A stretch of DNA of 51,423 nt from Alphaproteobacteria bacterium (GTDB taxonomy: Bacteria; Pseudomonadota; Alphaproteobacteria; Rhodospirillales; Rhodospirillaceae): contig JAUIGX010000003.1 of the NCBI GenBank assembly GCA_030432435.1, positions 1 to 51,423 on the forward strand, in the 5' to 3' direction. Position numbers and translations under genes: made by a program. The first letter of the stretch is position 1. Each line of letters begins with the position of its first letter. A model generated the notes under the pieces. It had not been told where the DNA came from and ran no database searches. It saw nothing but the letters and a program-made list of their open reading frames with translations. Positions 17,339 to 26,004 of the stretch are shown piece by piece.

Positions 17339-18475
17339 ATGACCAACGTCGTGATCGCGGGCTACAACCGCTCGGCTTTTACTTTGGCCAACAAGGGCGC
17401 ACTCCGGAAATCACGCCCGGACGATATCGTCGCCGCGGTGATCAAAGGACTGCTGGATAAGACAAAAGTAAAGCCGGAAGATATCGAAGACCTCGCACTC
17501 GGCTGCGTCTTTCCAGAGGCCGAGCAGGGTCTCAATATTGGCCGCAACGTCGTGTTTTTGGCTGGCCTTCCCAACAGCATCGCCGGCCAAACGATCAACC
17601 GTTTTTGCGGCTCGTCCATGCAGGCGATCCACCAGGCCGCCGGGGCCATCAAGATGGGCGCGGGTGATGTCTTCATATGCGCCGGGATTGAAAGCATGAC
17701 CCGTGTTCCTATTCCGGGCTTCAACCCCATGCCCAACCCGATCCTCATCAACGCCGGGCATCAGGCCTATATTGGCATGGGCGAGACCGCTGAAAACCTA
17801 GCCGAGAAATACAAAATTCCACGCGACAAGCAGGAAGCCTTCGCTCTTGAAAGCCAGAAGCGCGCCGCCAAGGCGCAAGCCGAAGGCAAATTCAAGGACG
17901 AGATCATTCCGGTGGAAGGCGAAGGCGGCATGGTTGATGCCGACGGATGTATTCGCCCGGACACGACCGCCGAAGGACTTGCGGGCCTCAAGCCTGCTTT
18001 TAAAGAAACAGGCACGGTCACGGCCGGCACTTCCTCCCCCCTCACGGACGGCGCTTCGGCGACCATTATCTGCTCTGAAGACTATGCGGCAAAAAACGGC
18101 CTCGACCCGATTGCCCGGATCGTTTCAGCGGCCCTGTCGGGCTGCGCCCCGGAAATAATGGGCATCGGCCCGGTGGAAGCTACCAATAAGGCGCTGGCGC
18201 GCGCCAAACTGAAGCTCGATCAGATTGATATCATCGAACTCAACGAAGCTTTCGCCGCGCAAAGTCTCGCCGTTGTCCATGACCTGAAGCTTGACTTGAG
18301 CAAGACCAATATCGACGGCGGCGCCATCGCCCTCGGCCACCCGCTCGGCGCATCCGGCGCGCGGATCACAGGCAAGGCCGCCTCACTGCTCCGGCGCGAG
18401 AAAAAGAAATACGCGCTCGCCACCATGTGCATGGGCGGCGGCCAAGGCATCGCTACCATCCTCGAAGCCCTTTAA
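17339..18475 (+). CDS. fadA: Acetyl-CoA C-acyltransferase (thiolase)
   Basis: 378 residues, slightly shorter than the usual 390. The nucleophilic Cys90 is in NRFCGSSMQAIHQAAGAI. The active-site His is in GGAIALGHPLGASGAR, and the second Cys in ATMCMGGGQGIA closes the protein. NEAFAAQSLAV is also intact. It performs the last step of beta-oxidation, cleaving 3-ketoacyl-CoA to acetyl-CoA and a shortened acyl-CoA. It lies 14 bp before the hydroxyacyl-CoA dehydrogenase/hydratase gene, with which it probably forms the trifunctional complex. Gene symbol is by role; the paralogue class is uncertain. Confidence 0.94.
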   Translation: MTNVVIAGYNRSAFTLANKGALRKSRPDDIVAAVIKGLLDKTKVKPEDIEDLALGCVFPEAEQGLNIGRNVVFLAGLPNSIAGQTINRFCGSSMQAIHQAAGAIKMGAGDVFICAGIESMTRVPIPGFNPMPNPILINAGHQAYIGMGETAENLAEKYKIPRDKQEAFALESQKRAAKAQAEGKFKDEIIPVEGEGGMVDADGCIRPDTTAEGLAGLKPAFKETGTVTAGTSSPLTDGASATIICSEDYAAKNGLDPIARIVSAALSGCAPEIMGIGPVEATNKALARAKLKLDQIDIIELNEAFAAQSLAVVHDLKLDLSKTNIDGGAIALGHPLGASGARITGKAASLLRREKKKYALATMCMGGGQGIATILEAL

Positions 18476-18489
18476 GGGAGGCACAGAGC

Positions 18490-20832
18490 ATGGCTGAAAT
18501 TAAAAAAGCAGCGGTGATCGGCGCTGGTGTTATGGGCGCGGGTATCGCCGCTCACATCACCAACGCGGGCATCCCGGTGGTTCTACTCGATATCGTCCCG
18601 AAAGACGGTAACAACCGCAATGCCATCGCCGAAGGCGCGGTCGCAAAAATGCTGAAGACTGAACCTGCCCCGTTCATGTCCACGCGCAACGCCAAGATGA
18701 TCACCACCGGCAACATCGAGGATAATCTCGACTTACTGGCGGACTGCGACTGGATCGTCGAAGCGATTATTGAACGCCTCGACATTAAACAGGATCTTTA
18801 TAAAAAGATCGAAGGGACACGAAAGAAAGGCTCGATTGTGTCGTCGAACACATCGACCATCCCGCTGAAGGAACTGACCGGCGGGATGCCGGCGACCATG
18901 GTGCCCGACTTTGTCATTACCCACTTTTTCAATCCGCCGCGCTATATGCGCCTCTTGGAAGTCGTGGCATCGGACAAAACCCGCAAAGACGCCGTCGAGA
19001 CTATCCGCACCTTTGGCGACATCGCGCTCGGCAAGGGCGTTGTCATGTGCAAAGACACACCCGGCTTTATCGCCAATCGCATCGGCAGTTACTGGATGCA
19101 GGCCGGCCTTAAATACGCACTCGAATACGGATTGACCGTCGAGGAAGCTGATGCCGTAGGCTCGCGACCTTTCGGCATTCCTAAAACGGGGTTCTTCGGC
19201 CTTATGGATTTGGTCGGCCTCGACCTCATCCCTCACGTGTCGAAATCGATGATATCTCTGCTCCCCAAAAGCGACGACTATCATCGCATCACAAGCGAGC
19301 CGCCCGTCATCACCACGATGATCAAAAACGGGTGGATCGGCCGCAAAGGCCCCGGCGGGTTTTACCGGCTGAAGAAAGAGGGTGGCAAAAGGATCAAGGA
19401 AAGTATTGATCTGCAAACGGCAGAGTACGCGCCTTCTGTTAAACCGCAACTCGACAGCCTAAGCGCTGCAAAGAAAGGCGGCCTGCAAGCGCTGGTCGAG
19501 ACCGACGACAAGGGCGGCAAATTCGCTTGGGCTATGATCAGCCAGGCATTGGTCTACACGGCCGGCCTTGTGCCTGAAATCGCCGACACGGTATTCGATG
19601 TCGATGAAGCCATGAAGGACGGCTACGGCTGGAACAACGGGCCGTTCGAGATGATCGACAACGTCGGCGCGGCCTGGCTCGCCGAGAAACTGACCGCCGC
19701 AAAAATCGAAGTTCCCGGACTTCTAAAACTCGCGGCGGAAAAGGGCGGCTTCTACCGGGTCGAGAACGGCACACGCCAATACCTCACTACCAAGGGCGAA
19801 TACACGAACGTTGTCCGGCCTGAGGGCGTCTTGAAGCTCTCCGATATCAAACTCGCATCCAAACCGGTGATTAAAAATCCATCCGCGAAAGTCTGGGACA
19901 TCGGCGACGGCGTTCTGTGCTTCGAGTTCACCTCTCGCGCCAATAGTCTCGATCCTATGACCATGGCCGCCTACAAGGACGTGTTAAAGCTTTTCAAAAA
20001 CGACAAAGACAAAAAATGGAAAGCCCTGGTCATTCATAACGAAGGCCCCAACTTCTCCGTCGGCGCCAACGTCGGCTTGATGCTGTTTGCCGCCAATATC
20101 GCGGTCTGGGGCGAACTTGAAAGCCAGGTGGAAGACGGCCAGAAAACCTACCTTGCCCTGAAACAGGCGCCCTTCCCGGTCGTAGCCGCGCCGCTCGGCA
20201 TGGCGCTCGGCGGCGGCTGTGAAATTCTGCTGCATTCCGATGCCATCCAGGCCCACGCTGAAACCTACACCGGTCTGGTTGAAGTCGGCGTCGGCGTTAT
20301 TCCGGGATGGGGCGGCTGCAAGGAAATGCTGCTGCGCTTTAAGAGCAACCCGAAATTGCCGCGCGGACCCATGCCGGCCGTCGCCAAGTCTTTCGAGATG
20401 ATCGGCACGGCCCAGGTGTCGCGCTCCGCTGCCCAGGCCCGCGAGATGGGCATCCTGCGACGTGAAGATGGCATCACGATGAACCGAGACCGCCTACTCG
20501 CCGATGCAAAGGCCAAGGCCTTAAAACTCGCGGAAAATTACGCCCCGCCGGAAGATGCGGAAATCTCCCTGCCCGGTCCTGGCGGCGCGGCAGGCCTGAA
20601 ACTAGCGCTCGACACCCTCGTGCTTCAGGGCAAAGCCACGCCGCATGACAAAGTGGTCGCGACCGGCCTCGCCAAAGTACTAAGCGGCGGAGACACCGAT
20701 CACACGCAAACCATCACCGAAAAAAACTTGCTGAAACTCGAACGCGCGGTGTTCATGGAACTCGCTCGCAACGAAGCTTCGCTGGCGCGCATGGAACACA
20801 TGCTCGATACCGGCAAGCCCCTTAGAAATTAA
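18490..20832 (+). CDS. fadB: 3-hydroxyacyl-CoA dehydrogenase / enoyl-CoA hydratase fusion
   Basis: 780 residues from the ATG at 18490, which has a strong AAGGGAGG ribosome site overlapping the thiolase stop. The N-terminal half is the NAD-binding dehydrogenase (VIGAGVMGAGIAAHITNAG at the start, CKDTPGFIANRIGSYW near 195). The C-terminal half is a crotonase domain (about 490-690) with oxyanion-hole LGMALGGGCEILLHSD and the second catalytic region EVGVGVIPGWGG. The domain order is the reverse of E. coli FadB, a known arrangement in other bacteria. It hydrates enoyl-CoA and oxidises 3-hydroxyacyl-CoA in beta-oxidation. Confidence 0.95.
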   Translation: MAEIKKAAVIGAGVMGAGIAAHITNAGIPVVLLDIVPKDGNNRNAIAEGAVAKMLKTEPAPFMSTRNAKMITTGNIEDNLDLLADCDWIVEAIIERLDIKQDLYKKIEGTRKKGSIVSSNTSTIPLKELTGGMPATMVPDFVITHFFNPPRYMRLLEVVASDKTRKDAVETIRTFGDIALGKGVVMCKDTPGFIANRIGSYWMQAGLKYALEYGLTVEEADAVGSRPFGIPKTGFFGLMDLVGLDLIPHVSKSMISLLPKSDDYHRITSEPPVITTMIKNGWIGRKGPGGFYRLKKEGGKRIKESIDLQTAEYAPSVKPQLDSLSAAKKGGLQALVETDDKGGKFAWAMISQALVYTAGLVPEIADTVFDVDEAMKDGYGWNNGPFEMIDNVGAAWLAEKLTAAKIEVPGLLKLAAEKGGFYRVENGTRQYLTTKGEYTNVVRPEGVLKLSDIKLASKPVIKNPSAKVWDIGDGVLCFEFTSRANSLDPMTMAAYKDVLKLFKNDKDKKWKALVIHNEGPNFSVGANVGLMLFAANIAVWGELESQVEDGQKTYLALKQAPFPVVAAPLGMALGGGCEILLHSDAIQAHAETYTGLVEVGVGVIPGWGGCKEMLLRFKSNPKLPRGPMPAVAKSFEMIGTAQVSRSAAQAREMGILRREDGITMNRDRLLADAKAKALKLAENYAPPEDAEISLPGPGGAAGLKLALDTLVLQGKATPHDKVVATGLAKVLSGGDTDHTQTITEKNLLKLERAVFMELARNEASLARMEHMLDTGKPLRN

Positions 20833-20845
20833 CAGGAGACCTGCC

Positions 20846-22645
20846 ATGGCCACATACACGGCACCTCTACGCGATATGAAATTCGTTTATCACGAGTTAT
20901 TCGGCGGTGATGAATTGCAAAAACTTCCCGGCTACGAGGACTTCTCCCCCGATGTGGTCGACGCCGTTCTGGAAGAAGCCGGAAAACTGGCTGCGGAAGT
21001 TCTCTTCCCGATCAACCGCTCGGGCGACGAGGAAGGCTGTACGTTTGAGAACGGCGTGGTGCGCACGCCCACCGGCTTTAAAGAGGCCTATGACCAATTC
21101 ACTGCCGGAGGCTGGACCGGCCTTGGTGCCGACCCGGCCTACGGTGGTCAGGGCGCGCCCAAAGCGCTCAATATGCTGGTCGAGGAAATGATCTGCTCGT
21201 CCAATATGTCGTTCGGTATGTACCCTGGCCTGACCCACGGGGCATACAACGCCTTAACCCTTTACGGCACCGAGGAACAAAAACAGCTTTATTTGCCCAA
21301 GTTTGTGGAAGGCACCTGGAGCGGCACCATGTGCCTGACAGAGCCCCACTGCGGCACCGACCTTGGCCTCATCCGCACCAAGGCCGACCCGCAGAGCGAC
21401 GGCAGCGTGAAAATCACGGGCACTAAAATTTTCATCTCCGCCGGGGAACACGACCTGACCGAAAACATTGTCCATCTCGTGCTCGCCAAACTTCCCGATG
21501 CCCCTCCAGGCGTTAAAGGCATCAGCCTATTTATTGTTCCAAAGTTTCTGCCCAAGGCCGACGGCAGCGTTGGCCCGCGCAATGGCGTGGCCTGCGGGTC
21601 TATCGAACACAAGATGGGCATCAAGGCCTCCTCCACCTGCGTCATAAATTTCGATGAAGCTCAGGGTTGGCTGGTCGGCGAGAAGCACAAAGGCATGCGC
21701 GCCATGTTCGCCATGATGAACACCGCCCGCCTCGGCGTCGGGGTTCAGGGCCTTGGGTTATCAGAGGCCGCCTACCAGGGCGCGTTACAATATGCCCGCG
21801 AGCGCCTGCAGGGGCGCGGGCTCAAAGGTGCCGTCCAACCGGACAAACCCGCCGATCCTCTGCTGGTCCATCCGGACGTGCGCAAGAACCTCCTCACCAT
21901 CAAGGCCCTCACCGAAGGCACCCGCGCCCTCGTGATGTGGGTGGCCATGGCCCAGGACAAATCCGAGAAGGCCGACAACGACGCCGACCGCCAGCGTCAC
22001 GACGATCTCGTGCAGTTGCTCACGCCGGTCGTGAAAGCATTCGGCACCGACGGCGGCTTCGACAACGCCAATCTCGGCGTGCAGATATACGGCGGCCATG
22101 GTTATATCCGCGAGCACGGCATGGAGCAGTATGTTCGCGATGCCCGCATCACGCAGATTTACGAAGGCACCAACGGCATTCAGGCGCTGGATTTCGTCGG
22201 CCGTAAAATGAGCGCCCACTACGGACGCTACCTGCGCGCCTTCTTCCATCCGGTGCAGCAATTCATCGAGGACAACGCGTCCGATCCGGCAATGGAAGAC
22301 GCTGTGCTCGCCCTCGCCAAAGCCTTCGGGCGATTGCAGCAGGCCGTTGGCGCTGTGGCCCAGAAGGGTATGTCCAATCCTAACGAAGCGGGTGCGGCGG
22401 CCACCGACCTCCTCAAACTCATCAGCTATGTCGCGGTAGGGTTCATGTGGGCACGGATGACCAAACTCGCGCTCGCAAAACAAAATGATGATCCGACTGG
22501 TTTTTACAAAGGCAAGCTCGCCACGGGCAGGTTCTATATGACTAAATTGCTGCCCCAGACTGGAGCCTTGCTGTCATCTATTCTCGCGGGCGGCTCATTA
22601 ATTATGGACATGGACGACGATCTGTTCGGCGCAGCAGCGGCGTAA
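20846..22645 (+). CDS. Acyl-CoA dehydrogenase with C-terminal extension
   Basis: 599 residues, the length of the larger acyl-CoA dehydrogenase class with an extra C-terminal domain. Motifs include GTMCLTEPHCGTDLGLIRTKA (FAD/substrate site), EHKMGIKASSTCVINFDEA, the Arg-containing ITQIYEGTNGIQALDFVGRK with the likely catalytic Glu, and a final helical domain (about 470-590). It oxidises acyl-CoA to trans-2-enoyl-CoA, passing electrons to ETF. It is 13 bp after the fusion enzyme with AGGAG before the ATG, so it is translated from the same message. Chain-length preference cannot be told. Confidence 0.95.
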   Translation: MATYTAPLRDMKFVYHELFGGDELQKLPGYEDFSPDVVDAVLEEAGKLAAEVLFPINRSGDEEGCTFENGVVRTPTGFKEAYDQFTAGGWTGLGADPAYGGQGAPKALNMLVEEMICSSNMSFGMYPGLTHGAYNALTLYGTEEQKQLYLPKFVEGTWSGTMCLTEPHCGTDLGLIRTKADPQSDGSVKITGTKIFISAGEHDLTENIVHLVLAKLPDAPPGVKGISLFIVPKFLPKADGSVGPRNGVACGSIEHKMGIKASSTCVINFDEAQGWLVGEKHKGMRAMFAMMNTARLGVGVQGLGLSEAAYQGALQYARERLQGRGLKGAVQPDKPADPLLVHPDVRKNLLTIKALTEGTRALVMWVAMAQDKSEKADNDADRQRHDDLVQLLTPVVKAFGTDGGFDNANLGVQIYGGHGYIREHGMEQYVRDARITQIYEGTNGIQALDFVGRKMSAHYGRYLRAFFHPVQQFIEDNASDPAMEDAVLALAKAFGRLQQAVGAVAQKGMSNPNEAGAAATDLLKLISYVAVGFMWARMTKLALAKQNDDPTGFYKGKLATGRFYMTKLLPQTGALLSSILAGGSLIMDMDDDLFGAAAA

Positions 22646-22686
22646 CGCAAATTGATTGACGGCCAGCTGCAACGAGCGAGCACACA

Positions 22687-23205
22687 ATGACTATGATTTT
22701 CCGCCTCATGTGGACGTATATTTACGCCCTCATCGGACCGCGCTGCTCCGTCACGGAAGAAACTCGCTTGCCCTTTCGCTGTTGGTTTACCGATCTTGAT
22801 ATCAACATGCATATGACCAACACCCGCTACGCCAGTTTTATGGACCTAGGGCGTATGGACATGCTTTTTCGCAGCGGCGCTTGGAAAAGTATGCGGGCTG
22901 CAGGGGTATACCCCGTGCTCGGCTCGGCCACCGTACGCTTTCGGCGCTCGATCCTTCCGCTGCAAAAGTTCGAGCTCACCACCCGCATCGCCTCATGGGA
23001 CGACAAGTGGGTGTACTATGTGCAAACCATGGTGGTGAACGGCGAGGCCGCCGGCATCGGCATCGTCAAGAAAGCCTTCCTGGATAAAAACGGCCGCGTG
23101 CCCATGGACAAAATCATTGCGCTTCTAGGGTATGATGCTCCGAAGCCGCCAATCACAGCGCTGATCGAGAAGAAAAACGAGTTGGATATTGCGCTAAAGG
23201 CTTAG
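22687..23205 (+). CDS. Hotdog-fold acyl-CoA thioesterase
   Basis: 172 residues. CWFTDLDINMHMTNTRYASFMDLGR is the 4HBT hotdog signature with the active-site Asp before the helix. A hydrophobic N-terminal stretch (MTMIFRLMWTYIYALIG) may anchor it to the membrane, as in the THEM6-like group. It ends with KKAFLDKNGRVPMDKIIALLGYD. It should hydrolyse an acyl-CoA. Position 41 bp after the acyl-CoA dehydrogenase suggests it releases excess or unusual acyl-CoA during fatty-acid breakdown. Confidence 0.85.
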   Translation: MTMIFRLMWTYIYALIGPRCSVTEETRLPFRCWFTDLDINMHMTNTRYASFMDLGRMDMLFRSGAWKSMRAAGVYPVLGSATVRFRRSILPLQKFELTTRIASWDDKWVYYVQTMVVNGEAAGIGIVKKAFLDKNGRVPMDKIIALLGYDAPKPPITALIEKKNELDIALKA

Positions 23206-23228
23206 CGCTCGTCGCGTAAGGAGACACA

Positions 23229-24242
23229 ATGTCCGCACCTGGATTTACGGTAGGTGACAAAGCGAAAGGGGTCGCCCTCAAATTCGACCTCGTCGCGGGA
23301 GAGTTAACAGCAACATACGCGCCGAGTACAGAATCGTCCGTATTTCAAGCCATTCTACGCGTGCCTGAAGGGGATCTTCGTCAACGCCTAGAAGAACTCT
23401 GCAGAGGCGCAGCGGCATCACAAGAGGTGCGAGATGCCTCCGTAGACACCCGCCTTTCTCAGATGGCCGCGCGGGCGGGCTATAGCTTAAAGGCGGCGGG
23501 GCGCACCACACAGGCAGCGCTGGAATGGCTCTTGTATTCCAACGAGAACACTAACTGGACCTACGACCTGTCCCCGCGCAATTTGGCTCATCTCGCCAAC
23601 ATGATATCGGTTACTACGGCACAACCGGTTGACGACATTGCAGCGTACATCGCCGAACCCGACCAAGACGCAACGCTGAAAGCTCATATTTCCGAAACCG
23701 TCAATAAGCAGCCGGCCGCACGTACAGGACTTATCGATACCCACCCCCGATGGTGTCGCCGCCTAGGATGGTACGCCGTTGTGCGCGCCTTAAAACCGAA
23801 GCTGGTGATTGAAACAGGCGTCGACAAAGGATTAGGCAGCGTCCTTTTATGCGCAGCCCTAGCCCGCAACGCTGAAGAAGGACACGAAGGCCGATATCTC
23901 GGCACAGACATCAACCCTCGCGCGGGATATTTGCTTGGCGGGCCTTACGCACGATTTGGCGAAATTCGCTACGGAGATTCAATCGAAACACTCGAAACGC
24001 TTACAGATCCCGTAGATGTTTTGATTAATGACAGCGATCACAGTGCCGATTACGAATATCGGGAATATCAAACGCTAGCGCCTCTCTTTAGTGATCGAAG
24101 CGTCATTCTGGGAGACAACGCGCATTCAACAGATATGTTGATGAGGTTTGCGAGCGAAACCGGGCGAAAGTTCTTGTTCTTCCGCGAACTCCCTCAAGGC
24201 CATTGGTACCCAGGCGCCGGTGTTGGCTTCGCGTTTACCTGA
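23229..24242 (+). CDS. Class I SAM-dependent methyltransferase of unknown substrate
   Basis: 337 residues with an AAGGAG ribosome site. The C-terminal part (about 170-337) has a Rossmann methyltransferase pattern: LVIETGVDKGLGSVLLCAAL (motif I), YLGTDINPRAGYLL (motif II) and DVLINDSDHSADYEYREYQ (post-II acidic motif), similar in outline to the Methyltransf_24 group. The N-terminal 160 residues are of a type I do not recognise. It is 23 bp after the thioesterase and therefore probably co-transcribed with the beta-oxidation genes, though a link in function is not shown. It converges with lysS, six bases apart. Confidence 0.8.
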   Translation: MSAPGFTVGDKAKGVALKFDLVAGELTATYAPSTESSVFQAILRVPEGDLRQRLEELCRGAAASQEVRDASVDTRLSQMAARAGYSLKAAGRTTQAALEWLLYSNENTNWTYDLSPRNLAHLANMISVTTAQPVDDIAAYIAEPDQDATLKAHISETVNKQPAARTGLIDTHPRWCRRLGWYAVVRALKPKLVIETGVDKGLGSVLLCAALARNAEEGHEGRYLGTDINPRAGYLLGGPYARFGEIRYGDSIETLETLTDPVDVLINDSDHSADYEYREYQTLAPLFSDRSVILGDNAHSTDMLMRFASETGRKFLFFRELPQGHWYPGAGVGFAFT

Positions 24243-24248
24243 CAGGCG

Positions 24249-25844
24249 CTACCCCGCCATGTCCTCGCCTGCGATGGCCCGGTCCAACAGCGCGATGCTC
24301 TCCGGCACGCCGTATAGCGCAATGAATGAGCCCATGCGCGGGCCTTGGTCCTGGCCGAGCAACACCTGATACAGCGCCTTGAACCAATCACGCAGCGAGG
24401 CGAATGTCTCACCGTGGGCCTTGCCCACTTCATAAACCAGACTTTGCAGGCTCTCCGGGGTTGGCTCGCCGGCGAACGCCTTTAGCCCATCACGCAGTTG
24501 CGTAAACGCCGGCAGTTCTGCTTCGCTCGCCTTGCGGTAAACCTTCGCCGGCTTCACAAAATCCTGATAATAGGCAACCGCGTGCTTCACCAAGCTGTTC
24601 AGCAACGGGGCGCTATCCGGCGTGGCGCCCGGCACAAAACGCGAGATGTAATGCCACAACACGCCGGGCTCCTCCGCATGGCACACGCCGGCAAGGTTCA
24701 AGAGCATGCCGAAACTTACACGCAGCGTATCTTGCGGCGGATGGCCGCCGTGAATATGCCAGACCGGATTATTGATCTTGGCCTCTTCGGCTTCGCCCGC
24801 AAACTTCTGCAAATGGTCTAGGTACTCGTCCACCGCTTTGGGAATGACGTCAAAGTGAAGGCGCTTCGCCGTCTTCGGCTTTTGGTACATGAACAACGAC
24901 AGGCTTTCTGCGGGCGCGTACTTCAGCCATTCGTCCACGGTTAAGCCGTTGCCCTTGGACTTGGAAATCTTCTGACCGCCGTCGTCCAAGAACAACTCGT
25001 AGGTTAGGTTGGTGGGCGGCGTGCCCCCGAGAATGCGGCAGATGCGCCCCGATAGCTTCACGGAATCGATCAGGTCCTTGCCGGACATTTCATAGTCAAC
25101 GCCCAGCGCATACCAGCGCATCGCCCAGTCGCACTTCCATTGCAGCTTGCAGTGACCGCCGGTGACGGCCACTTCGACGTTCTTGCCGTCCTCGTCCTTA
25201 TAGACAATGCGGCCCGACGCCACGTCCCGGTCTACAATCGGCACCTGCAGCACCACACCCGTTTTTGTGCATACAGGCAGGAACGGCGAATACGTCGCCC
25301 GGCGTTCCGGCCCCAAGGTCGGCAGAACAACGTCGATCACTTCATCGTATTTTTCCAGAACGCGCAGCAAAGCGGCATCAAACTCTCCGGACGCATAGCT
25401 CTCGGTCGCACTCTTAAACTCATACTCAAAACCGAATGAGTCCAAAAACGCCCGCAGCCGCGCGTTGTTGTGATGTCCGAAACTTTCGTGGGTACCGAAC
25501 GGGTCAGGAATACGCGTTAAGGGCTTGCCGAGGTGCGGCGCGATCACTTCTGCGTTAGGCAGATTGTCCGGCACTTTACGCAAGCCGTCCATGTCGTCGG
25601 AAAACGCGAACAGCCGTGTTTTTACGCCGGGCACCAATGCTTCGAACGCACGCCGCACCATGGTTGTGCGCACCACTTCGCCAAACGTGCCGATATGCGG
25701 CAAGCCCGAGGGGCCGTAGCCGGTTTCAAACAGCACATAGCCGCGCTCAGGCGACTTTTCCTTCAGGCGTTCATCCCAAAGGGTACGGGCCTCGGCAAAA
25801 GGCCAGGCGTTGCTGTGGCGGGCGAGGGCGGCGAGATCGGTCAT
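24249..25844 (-). CDS. lysS: Lysyl-tRNA synthetase, class I
   Basis: 531 residues, normal length for the class I (archaeal/alphaproteobacterial) LysRS. The HIGH-type motif is [15 protein letters not shown] at about 50, and the KMSKS-type motif is [15 protein letters not shown] at about 293. The editing-free catalytic core and the alpha-helical anticodon region (about 350-531) are complete. It charges tRNA-Lys with lysine in the cytosol. Class I LysRS replaces the class II enzyme in many alphaproteobacteria, which helps to place the organism. It is transcribed divergently from the helicase gene, with 160 bp between starts. Confidence 0.97.
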   Translation of the reverse strand: MTDLAALARHSNAWPFAEARTLWDERLKEKSPERGYVLFETGYGPSGLPHIGTFGEVVRTTMVRRAFEALVPGVKTRLFAFSDDMDGLRKVPDNLPNAEVIAPHLGKPLTRIPDPFGTHESFGHHNNARLRAFLDSFGFEYEFKSATESYASGEFDAALLRVLEKYDEVIDVVLPTLGPERRATYSPFLPVCTKTGVVLQVPIVDRDVASGRIVYKDEDGKNVEVAVTGGHCKLQWKCDWAMRWYALGVDYEMSGKDLIDSVKLSGRICRILGGTPPTNLTYELFLDDGGQKISKSKGNGLTVDEWLKYAPAESLSLFMYQKPKTAKRLHFDVIPKAVDEYLDHLQKFAGEAEEAKINNPVWHIHGGHPPQDTLRVSFGMLLNLAGVCHAEEPGVLWHYISRFVPGATPDSAPLLNSLVKHAVAYYQDFVKPAKVYRKASEAELPAFTQLRDGLKAFAGEPTPESLQSLVYEVGKAHGETFASLRDWFKALYQVLLGQDQGPRMGSFIALYGVPESIALLDRAIAGEDMAG

Positions 25845-26004
25845 GACGGCTACTTATACACGGCTATTGGCAGGAAGGCCGGACCCTATGTGCACGGCCC
25901 CCTTAAATCAATATAGGGAAAATCAATTCAGGTCCGCTGATTGCGCCCGCGCGCTTCCGGGGTTACAGGTCTGTAGTCTCGAATTTTCCCCGGCCCATCC
26001 CGAT

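Noticed and set aside
18733-19449. 238-codon open frame antisense to the fadB fusion gene
   Set aside because: Overlaps the well-conserved dehydrogenase domain entirely and resembles no family.
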